Source: Patescibacteria group bacterium UBA1400
GTDB taxonomy: Bacteria; Patescibacteriota; Microgenomatia; UBA1400
Reading direction: 5' to 3'
Assembly: GCA_002305125.1 (NCBI GenBank)
Contig: DBQG01000047.1
Coordinates: 1-26,390, forward strand
DNA: 26,390 nt
In this document: positions 8,505 to 12,403 of the stretch, piece by piece
Layout of the letters: each line of letters opens with the position of its first letter
Position numbering within the stretch: the first letter of the stretch is position 1
The notes under the pieces: model-generated
What the model saw: only the letters and a program-made list of their open reading frames with translations
Databases searched by the model: none
Told to the model about the DNA's origin: nothing
Program-made: the position numbers and the translations under genes

Positions 8505-9140
8505 ATGGATCCATTTGCAAAGAAAACCAGCAGTACCAAGAAAAAAGGTTCTAACACACCCCATAATTTTATTGAGGCTTTAAAAGATATCGGCACCTCC
8601 ATAAAACAACAGGCCAAAGATGCCACTATTGGCACTGGAAAAACCATGATGGACCAGGTTATGAGCACTCCTTCTAAACCACAAAGCGGAGAAATTAAAC
8701 CTGATACGCCTTTTAATTTTGAAGATTATTTAAAATCCCAGGAAAGACAAACAGAACAAATTCAAAAACAAAGATATGAAAAAAGGCTGCAGCAGGAACA
8801 AATGATCTTTCACAGAAAAGAAGAAGATGCCAAGATTCAAATTAAACAGATTCAAAACGAACTGATGAAGTTGGCCAAAGAAACAGACAGCCTTTCCCAA
8901 GAAGTTAAAAAAACTGTTTTCACCACTTCCGTAGAACCGGGAACATATCATTTTAACTTTTTTGAAAGGATAAAAAATTTAATAGAACTGGCAAGAAAAC
9001 AAGTAGCCAGCTCCAGAACTTGGCTTGAAGCCTTTAACTCAAGAAAAAACCGACAAGGACACTATTGGGGAGGCGTACAAAAATCAGGCACCAAGTTTAT
9101 GTTATCACAGGAAAGAAGCAGAGCTACCCAAACCGGATAA
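8505..9140 (+). CDS. coiled-coil protein of unknown function, DUF5660-like
   Basis: 211 residues from the second of two tandem ATGs (8502 and 8505). A TAAACT -10-like box at 8493-8498 would put transcription start at about 8505; no SD is seen. A Lys/Thr/Ser-rich N-terminus is followed by a long charged coiled coil (about 75-145, EDYLKSQERQTEQIQKQ onward). The compact C-terminal part has FNFFERIKNLIELARKQV, RTWLEAF and HYWGGVQKSGTKFMLS, ending in ERSRATQTG. From memory this C-terminal pattern is shared by a family described from Microgenomates-type genomes (DUF5660). I could not check this and no function is known. Confidence 0.7.
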   Translation: MDPFAKKTSSTKKKGSNTPHNFIEALKDIGTSIKQQAKDATIGTGKTMMDQVMSTPSKPQSGEIKPDTPFNFEDYLKSQERQTEQIQKQRYEKRLQQEQMIFHRKEEDAKIQIKQIQNELMKLAKETDSLSQEVKKTVFTTSVEPGTYHFNFFERIKNLIELARKQVASSRTWLEAFNSRKNRQGHYWGGVQKSGTKFMLSQERSRATQTG

Positions 9141-9145
9141 AAACC

Positions 9146-9174
9146 TTGACAAGAAAAATATTTTTTGTTAAAAA
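9146..9174 (+). promoter_or_regulatory. promoter of the Ile-leader attenuator
   Basis: Consensus TTGACA (9146-9151), a 17-bp spacer and TAAAAA (9169-9174). The predicted start, at about 9181, is 10 nt before the leader ATG. Confidence 0.6.
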
Positions 9175-9190
9175 AATAATAGTCATAAAA

Positions 9191-9286
9191 ATGAATCAAA
9201 AAACCTTTCAAATCATTATTAATCTTCCTATTTCAAACCTTATCATTGGTAAGGAAAATGGTTTGGGAGGAGTTTTAAAGATCTAA
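9191..9286 (+). CDS. Ile-rich leader peptide of an attenuator
   Basis: A 31-residue ORF begins MNQKTFQIIINLPISNLIIG and ends NGLGGVLKI. Seven of 31 residues are Ile, clustered as codons ATC ATT ATT, ATT and ATC ATT before the antiterminator segment. Leu (4) and Asn (4) are also frequent, so the sensed amino acid is probably but not certainly Ile. It lies between a consensus promoter and an intrinsic terminator. The NGLGG end is shared with the next leader (9811) because the RNA, not the peptide, has to pair with the terminator. An upstream in-frame extension back to 9065 runs through the promoter and is not credible. Confidence 0.7.
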   Translation: MNQKTFQIIINLPISNLIIGKENGLGGVLKI

Positions 9287-9342
9287 AAAACAAAAACAAA
9301 TAAAAGAAATTAAAAAACAACCTCCCAAACGGGAGGTTTTTT
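9224..9342 (+). promoter_or_regulatory. transcription attenuator A (Ile leader): alternative RNA pairings
   Basis: Segment 1 is CTTCCTATTTCAAACC (9224-9239), inside the leader ORF. It can pair, with an internal loop, to segment 2, GGTTTGGGAGG (9260-9270). Segment 2 is perfectly complementary over 10 nt (9261-9270) to segment 3, CCTCCCAAAC (9321-9330), which is the 5' arm and loop of the terminator. Expected behaviour by analogy with trp/phe attenuators: a ribosome stalled at the Ile codons masks segment 1, the 2:3 pair forms and transcription continues. Smooth translation allows the terminator to form. Confidence 0.7.
9319..9342 (+). terminator. intrinsic terminator inside attenuator A
   Basis: AACCTCCC (9319-9326), loop AAAC, GGGAGGTT (9331-9338), then a T run to 9342. 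It lies 33 nt after the leader stop and 25 nt before the next ATG, so it must be read through for gene 9367 to be made. Confidence 0.85.
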
Positions 9343-9366
9343 AGTATTTGGAAAGGGGGTGAAAAA

Positions 9367-9642
9367 ATGGCAGTTTACCAAGAAACGTTGGTGACACCTG
9401 AAGGAACAGGGGAACCGGTAACAAGATTTTTTGAAGTTACCGCTCAAGACGCTGGTTTTACCAGAACTGAACTTAATCCAGGAGTTCCTCCTGACTACAT
9501 TGGTCCGGTTAACCATGTAAGGCGCGAAGTAGAAGATAGAGATTGTTCTTCTTTAAATGGGGGAGAGTGTCCTCAGCCGCGTGCCTTAAATGGTTCACCT
9601 TTTTTTGAGGGACCAAATATGTTTAATCTTAATTTAGTTTAA
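9367..9642 (+). CDS. small acidic protein A, unknown function, under Ile-type attenuator
   Basis: 91 residues with a strong SD (AAAGGGGGTGA, ending 5 nt before the ATG). The protein is acidic and rich in Pro, Gly, Asn and Thr. It has no Lys or Trp and only one Ile, in a genome whose other proteins are rich in Lys and Ile. The C-terminal half holds two Cys (DRDCSS and GGECPQP) and ends in NMFNLNLV. No signal peptide, membrane helix or known domain is seen. It stands alone between an attenuator and the next promoter. The near-absence of Ile fits production during Ile shortage, but the sister proteins B-D are Ile-poor too, so composition alone is weak evidence here. Confidence 0.65.
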   Translation: MAVYQETLVTPEGTGEPVTRFFEVTAQDAGFTRTELNPGVPPDYIGPVNHVRREVEDRDCSSLNGGECPQPRALNGSPFFEGPNMFNLNLV

Positions 9643-9772
9643 AACCCTAAACTAATAAGAAAGATATCACTAAAATTAGCTAAAGTTAAGGTAATTTTGG
9701 CTAAAAGGAGTTTAATTAACTTATCTTTAAAAAGACCTGCCCGTAAAATTATAAATTGACTAAAAATGACTC

Positions 9773-9800
9773 TTGACAAAGAAAATCATTTCTTTAAAAT
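9773..9800 (+). promoter_or_regulatory. promoter of the mixed-codon attenuator
   Basis: TTGACA (9773-9778), a 16-bp spacer and TAAAAT (9795-9800). The predicted start, at about 9807, is only 4 nt before the leader ATG at 9811. Confidence 0.7.
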
Positions 9801-9810
9801 AGTAAAAGTT

Positions 9811-9900
9811 ATGAGTACAAAAAACTCTCAAACCATAAGTAAGATTTACTGGGTCCTTTTTATTAGGCACCAAAATGGTTTGGGAGGTCGTGCAGTTTAA
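9811..9900 (+). CDS. leader peptide with mixed essential-residue codons
   Basis: A 29-residue ORF begins MSTKNSQTISK and continues IYWVLFIRHQ then NGLGGRAV. Between RNA segments 1 and 2 the codons run Ile, Tyr, Trp, Val, Leu, Phe, Ile, Arg, His, Gln, Asn. No residue is repeated in a run, unlike the Phe and Thr leaders. It could sense one of these (Trp is the rarest) or general shortage of any of them. ORF, promoter and terminator spacing match those of the other three leaders. Confidence 0.7.
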   Translation: MSTKNSQTISKIYWVLFIRHQNGLGGRAV

Positions 9901-9953
9901 AAAAAGAAACAAAATAGGCAAGAAGCAACCTCCCAAAACCAGGGAGGTTTTTT
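9826..9953 (+). promoter_or_regulatory. transcription attenuator B: alternative RNA pairings
   Basis: Segment 1, TCTCAAACCAT (9826-9836), pairs along its full 11 nt with segment 2, ATGGTTTGGGA (9875-9885), with one G-U. Segment 2, extended to GGTTTGGGAGG (9877-9887), pairs with segment 3, CCTCCCAAAACC (9929-9940), with one bulged A. Segment 3 otherwise forms the terminator. The control codons lie between segments 1 and 2, as the ribosome-stalling model requires. Confidence 0.75.
9927..9953 (+). terminator. intrinsic terminator inside attenuator B
   Basis: AACCTCCC (9927-9934), loop AAAACCA, GGGAGGTT (9942-9949), T run to 9953. It lies 27 nt after the leader stop and 27 nt before ATG 9981. 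Confidence 0.85.
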
Positions 9954-9980
9954 AATGCCTAAAGAAAGGAGGTGAATAAC

Positions 9981-10226
9981 ATGACAGGTGTAGGATTAGA
10001 AACTTTAAGAAGATACTTTGGCGTTGATTTAACTGGAGGAAATATGCCATTTAACGGTTCTGACAGAGTTGATGTAACCGTATTTGGAGCAGATGGGCAG
10101 GAGGTCCAACTAAAAACCAGACCCATAAGTGTTACTGAATACGGTCAAGATGGACCAGTCACATTTCAACTGTTAAAACCAGTAGGACCAACCGCTCAAC
10201 ATTTACCGGAATTATTAGGAATATAA
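9981..10226 (+). CDS. small protein B, unknown function, under mixed-codon attenuator
   Basis: 81 residues from ATG 9981. The SD AAAGGAGGTGA (centred near 9970) fixes this start; a GTG at 9972 lies inside the SD and is not the start. The sequence looks like a small beta-rich fold: RVDVTVFGADGQEVQLKTRP and PVTFQLLKPV suggest strands, after a short N-terminal helix (GLETLRRYFG). It has no Trp or Cys and few Lys or Ile. No family is recognised. Its stop overlaps the -10 box of the next attenuator, so read-through into the Phe leader region is also possible. Confidence 0.65.
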   Translation: MTGVGLETLRRYFGVDLTGGNMPFNGSDRVDVTVFGADGQEVQLKTRPISVTEYGQDGPVTFQLLKPVGPTAQHLPELLGI

Positions 10227-10227
10227 T
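10222..10227 (+). promoter_or_regulatory. candidate -10 box for the Phe leader
   Basis: A consensus TATAAT overlaps the stop codon of protein B. The predicted start, at about 10234, is 10 nt before the leader ATG. No good -35 box is seen. Confidence 0.45.
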
Positions 10228-10243
10228 TTAATAAGTTAAAAAA

Positions 10244-10333
10244 ATGCTTAATAAAAATCAAAACTACCAAACCTTTAGTCCTTTTTATTTCTTTTTCTTT
10301 TTTATAAAAAGGAGGTTTGGTAGTGTTGTTTAA
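10244..10333 (+). CDS. Phe-rich leader peptide (pheL-like)
   Basis: A 29-residue ORF whose centre reads FSPFYFFFFFIKRRF. Eight residues are Phe and two are Tyr. This is the hallmark of the enterobacterial pheA and pheST leaders, although this peptide is not related to them by descent as far as I can see. It ends at TAA 10333, 23 nt before an intrinsic terminator. The operon behind it contains a prephenate dehydratase-like gene, which supports phenylalanine as the signal. Confidence 0.82.
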   Translation: MLNKNQNYQTFSPFYFFFFFIKRRFGSVV

Positions 10334-10382
10334 AACAGTTTAAATTTAAAAACCAAACCTCCCGAACCAGGGAGGTTTTTTT
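10264..10382 (+). promoter_or_regulatory. transcription attenuator C (Phe leader) with four-segment architecture
   Basis: Segment 1, CTACCAAACCT (10264-10274), is perfectly complementary over 11 nt to segment 2, AGGTTTGGTAG (10313-10323). Segment 2, shifted to GGAGGTTTGG (10311-10320), is perfectly complementary to segment 3, CCAAACCTCC (10353-10362). Segment 3 overlaps the terminator's 5' arm. The Phe codons lie between segments 1 and 2. This is the textbook 1:2, 2:3, 3:4 arrangement. A ribosome held at the Phe codons frees segment 2 to block the terminator. Confidence 0.82.
10356..10382 (+). terminator. intrinsic terminator inside attenuator C
   Basis: AACCTCCC (10356-10363), loop GAACCA, GGGAGGTT (10370-10377), T run to 10382. 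It ends directly before the downstream gene's SD. Confidence 0.87.
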
Positions 10383-10394
10383 ATGGAGGAAAAA

Positions 10395-10595
10395 ATGGAA
10401 ACAAATCAGCAAGTATATGAAAACCAACATCTTGGTTTAGCTGAACAACTAAGTCAAATGATGATTTTGCTGGCCTCTGAGGCCGGAGGCAACCAGGAAC
10501 TGGCTCGAGCGGCTGCAGATATATTAAGGGGCAGCAATGGCCATCATCTTTCTGACTTAAGAGCTGAAACCGGAGCACAACATGAAGGTTATTAA
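10395..10595 (+). CDS. small helical protein C, unknown function, under Phe attenuator
   Basis: 66 residues from ATG 10395, with SD GGAGG (10385-10389) five nt upstream. An in-frame ATG at 10383 touches the terminator's T run and overlaps the SD, so it is less likely. The protein is predicted mostly helical (HLGLAEQLSQMMILLASEA, then NQELARAAADILR) with a polar tail. It has no Phe, Trp, Cys, Pro or Lys. The lack of Phe is notable because its mRNA should be completed only when charged tRNA-Phe is scarce. It overlaps the start of the prephenate dehydratase-like gene by 14 nt. No family recognised. Confidence 0.68.
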   Translation: METNQQVYENQHLGLAEQLSQMMILLASEAGGNQELARAAADILRGSNGHHLSDLRAETGAQHEGY

Positions 10596-11160
10596 AAAAA
10601 TCAAAGTTTCTTACCAGGGTATTCCCGGTGCTTATAGTCACCAGGCTATAAAAAAATATTTTAAAAACAAAGCTTTAGCCTGCGCTAAACCAACTTTTAC
10701 TGCCTTGTTTTTTTCCGTCCTGGAAGGAAAATGCCTTTATGGCATGATGCCTGTCTTTAACTCCACTACAGGGGAGATAAAGCCAACCTGCAAACTTTTA
10801 AAAAGATCGCAGGTAAAAGTGGTAGGAGAAATCAGTTTAAAGATTTGTCATAACCTACTTTCTCTTCCTGATGCAAACTTAAGGGAAATAAAAAAAGTTT
10901 ACTCCCACCCTCAGGCCTTACTGCAGTGTCAAAAGTTTTTTAAAACCTATCCTTATTTGAAAGCAACAGAATATGTGGACACAGCTGCCAGCGCCAAATA
11001 CATATCTCAGTTAAAAAGAAAGGGTCTTGCTGCCATTGCCAGCAGCGAGGCAGGAAAGATTTATAAGCTAAAAGTTTTAAAAAGAAATGTTCAAACCCGG
11101 AAAAATAACTACACTCACTTTTATATTATAACCAGAAAAGGAGGTGAGAAAGATGAGTGA
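10582..11160 (+). CDS. prephenate dehydratase-like protein, no ACT domain, altered active site
   Basis: 192 residues covering only the periplasmic-binding-like PDT domain. Family motifs are visible: GIPGAYS (13-19), NSTTG (60-64), YSHPQALLQC (107-116), VDTAASA (132-138) and AAIAS (150-154). Two active-site elements differ. The usual P-I-E-N-S is P57-V-F-N-S, losing the Glu. The catalytic T-R-F is T178-H-F, losing the Arg. The C-terminal ACT domain that gives feedback by Phe in bacterial PheA is absent. It may be a weak dehydratase, or a ligand-binding relative with another job. No other aromatic-pathway gene is seen in the window. It is the middle gene of an overlapping trio under the Phe leader. 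I omit the symbol pheA because activity is doubtful. Confidence 0.8.
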   Translation: MKVIKKIKVSYQGIPGAYSHQAIKKYFKNKALACAKPTFTALFFSVLEGKCLYGMMPVFNSTTGEIKPTCKLLKRSQVKVVGEISLKICHNLLSLPDANLREIKKVYSHPQALLQCQKFFKTYPYLKATEYVDTAASAKYISQLKRKGLAAIASSEAGKIYKLKVLKRNVQTRKNNYTHFYIITRKGGEKDE

Positions 11161-11341
11161 AGGAGAGGGTCATAAACAAAACCACATGCTGCCGGAAAAT
11201 GATCTTTATGGAGCCTGGATGGCCAGCATGGAACAGCCGGGACAAGGTCTTCGGGACTTAATAGAAAGAAGCTATCCTGAATTACAACCGCCTGCCGATC
11301 TTGCCAGAAGAGCTGTTCCTGCAGAAAGGGAAGATCATTAA
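11153..11341 (+). CDS. small acidic protein D, unknown function, last gene of the Phe-attenuated trio
   Basis: 62 residues from ATG 11153 with a near-perfect SD (AAAGGAGGTGA, 11137-11147) inside the 3' end of the previous gene, which it overlaps by 8 nt. An in-frame GTG at 11144 lies inside that SD and is rejected. The protein is acidic and has no Phe, Thr or Cys. A probable helix (LYGAWMASMEQ) is followed by GLRDLIERSYPELQPP and an Ala/Arg-rich end. No family recognised. The same strong SD is used by proteins A, B and E, which sets this group apart from the leaderless genes nearby. Confidence 0.62.
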   Translation: MSEGEGHKQNHMLPENDLYGAWMASMEQPGQGLRDLIERSYPELQPPADLARRAVPAEREDH

Positions 11342-11400
11342 TTTTATTTAAATTATAGTCAATTGACCCAAAAAACATTGCCTGGTAAAATAAGCCTAGT

Positions 11401-11477
11401 GGGTTCGTAGCTCAGTTGGTTAGAGCGTTCGCTTGACATGCGAGAGGTCACAGGTTCGAGTCCTGTCGAGCCCACCA
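11401..11477 (+). tRNA. tRNA-Val (anticodon GAC)
   Basis: A full cloverleaf. The acceptor stem is GGGTTCG with CGAGCCC (one G-U), and the D arm is GCTC...GAGC. The anticodon arm is TTCGC-TTGACAT-GCGAG with anticodon GAC, and the T arm is ACAGG-TTCGAGT-CCTGT. Discriminator A is followed by encoded CCA (11475-11477). It reads GUC and GUU valine codons. A T-rich stretch follows, but no clear hairpin. Confidence 0.95.
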
Positions 11478-11578
11478 TTTTACCACTTTCTAAACTACTG
11501 CTTTTTATGGTTCTATTTTTTAATTTTTTTTATTTTTTTTCTTTGTTTTTTTCTTGGTTTTTATCCTTTTTTAAATAA

Positions 11579-11587
11579 TGATAAAAT
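11579..11587 (+). promoter_or_regulatory. extended -10 promoter, leaderless start
   Basis: TGATAAAAT ends 6 nt before ATG 11594, the same element as before trigger factor. No SD is present. The upstream region is a long T-rich tract without a good -35. Confidence 0.55.
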
Positions 11588-11593
11588 AAATCT

Positions 11594-11974
11594 ATGGGTT
11601 TAGTTAAAGTTAAGTTAACAGTTAAAAATCCCAAAGATGAAAGAAGATCTTTAACAGCTGATTTTTTAGTGGATTCCGGAGCTTTATATACCATTCTTAC
11701 CGAGGATCAATGGAAAAAGATCGGACTTAAACCTGTCAGAACCCAGGATTTTTCTTTGGCTGACGGCACTATTGTCAAAAGAAAACTGGGCCTGGCCTTT
11801 TTTGAATACCAGAAGGTTAAGGGGGCAGCAACCGTTGTCCTGGGTAATAAAAATGATATGAATGTCCTGGGAGCTACAACTTTGGAAAACCTGGGCTTTT
11901 CCCTTGACCCCTTTGCCAGAAGAATTTATGAAACAAAACTTGTTGCCGCCAGCATTATTCCTAATAAATCTTGA
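11594..11974 (+). CDS. retropepsin-like (clan AA) aspartic protease
   Basis: 126 residues. FLVDSGALYTILTED (24-38) carries the D-[ST]-G-A active-site motif with catalytic D27. It is followed by the hydrophobic pattern and a second glycine-rich element, NVLGATTLENLGF, near 96-108, as in single-domain retropepsins that act as dimers. Small cellular proteins of this kind are common in bacteria and archaea; their targets are mostly unknown. No signal peptide, so probably cytoplasmic. It stands alone with its own extended -10. Its last bases overlap the -35 box of the Thr attenuator promoter. Confidence 0.82.
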   Translation: MGLVKVKLTVKNPKDERRSLTADFLVDSGALYTILTEDQWKKIGLKPVRTQDFSLADGTIVKRKLGLAFFEYQKVKGAATVVLGNKNDMNVLGATTLENLGFSLDPFARRIYETKLVAASIIPNKS

Positions 11975-11998
11975 CATTTTTTCCCAGCCTGCTATGAT
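11971..11998 (+). promoter_or_regulatory. strong promoter of the Thr attenuator and thrS operon
   Basis: TTGACA (11971-11976), a 16-bp spacer and extended -10 TGCTATGAT (11990-11998). The predicted start is near 12005. The -35 box overlaps the protease gene's stop codon. Confidence 0.75.
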
Positions 11999-12019
11999 AA
12001 TTTTTAAATTTAGGTAAAT

Positions 12020-12094
12020 ATGTTAGTTAAAAACTTAGGTAAAACCATAACTACTACTACTTTTCCCTTAGCTGGGAGATGTGTTAGTGGTTAG
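12020..12094 (+). CDS. Thr-rich leader peptide (thrL-like)
   Basis: A 24-residue ORF reads MLVKNLGKTITTTTFPLAGR and ends in CVSG. Five residues are Thr: codon ACC, then four ACT codons in a row. This matches the logic of the enterobacterial thrL leader. It lies 22 nt before an intrinsic terminator, and the operon behind it contains threonyl-tRNA synthetase. A weak AGG lies 6-8 nt before the ATG. Confidence 0.82.
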   Translation: MLVKNLGKTITTTTFPLAGRCVSG

Positions 12095-12141
12095 CTAGTT
12101 TTTCACCTCTAAGACACCTCCCAACTAAGGGAGGTTTTTTT
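12065..12141 (+). promoter_or_regulatory. transcription attenuator E (Thr leader)
   Basis: The antiterminator strand CCCTTAGCTGGGAG (12065-12078), just after the Thr codons, pairs over 13 of 14 positions with CTCCCAACTAAGGG (12118-12131). The latter contains the terminator's 5' arm, its loop and the start of its 3' arm. The two structures exclude each other. Ribosome stalling at the ACT run should leave the antiterminator strand free. A clear segment 1 was not found. Another hairpin, GTGTTAG with CTAAGACAC, may act as a pause site. Confidence 0.75.
12116..12141 (+). terminator. intrinsic terminator inside attenuator E
   Basis: ACCTCCC (12116-12122), loop AACTAA, GGGAGGT (12129-12135), T run to 12141. 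The stem sequence is shared with the other three attenuators. Confidence 0.88.
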
Positions 12142-12175
12142 GTATCTAAATTTAGATTAAAGGAGGTGAAAAAAA

Positions 12176-12358
12176 ATGGAAATTGATGTTTATCATCCTA
12201 GATATCCGGCAGTTGAAGCGCCATTAATAGTTAAGGTTCAAGAAGCAAAGCTTCCTGATCCAAAAATATATGATGATATGCAAAGATGGCAAGCTGCTTA
12301 TGATGATTTATACCGGCAAAATCCCTTGGCTTGTCCTAATTTAGCCGGCCACTTTTAA
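12176..12358 (+). CDS. small protein E, unknown function, between Thr attenuator and thrS
   Basis: 60 residues, with SD AAAGGAGGTGA ending 7 nt before the ATG. It contains no Thr and no Ser and is rich in Pro, Ala, Asp and Tyr. The first half may be a beta strand region (PLIVKVQEAKLPDP), followed by a helix (YDDMQRWQAAYDDLYRQNP). No signal peptide or known motif. Being first behind the Thr attenuator and Thr-free, it could be made during threonine starvation; this is inference. It precedes thrS by 45 nt. Confidence 0.65.
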   Translation: MEIDVYHPRYPAVEAPLIVKVQEAKLPDPKIYDDMQRWQAAYDDLYRQNPLACPNLAGHF

Positions 12359-12361
12359 AGC

Positions 12362-12391
12362 TTGTAATTGATCTTTAGTTTAAATTAAAAT
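12362..12391 (+). promoter_or_regulatory. possible second promoter directly before thrS
   Basis: TTGTAA (12362-12367), an 18-bp spacer and TAAAAT (12386-12391). It would start transcription about 6 nt before the thrS ATG, bypassing the attenuator. A normal SD (AAAGGA) is also present, so this is uncertain. Confidence 0.35.
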
Positions 12392-12403
12392 AGAAAGGAA
12401 AAT

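Noticed and set aside
9065..9286. A 73-codon reading frame ending with the Ile leader
   Set aside because: Its first part overlaps the end of the coiled-coil gene and the TTGACA promoter; only the last 31 codons from ATG 9191 lie on the predicted transcript.
9257..9887. Shared NGLGG in leaders A and B as a double-glycine export signal of a bacteriocin or signalling peptide
   Set aside because: The shared bases are exactly those that pair with the terminator, leader C lacks the motif, and no peptidase-containing ABC transporter is nearby. RNA constraint explains it better.
9972..11152. GTG starts at 9972 and 11144
   Set aside because: Both GTG codons lie inside the AAAGGAGGTGA ribosome binding site; ATGs at 9981 and 11153 are correctly spaced.
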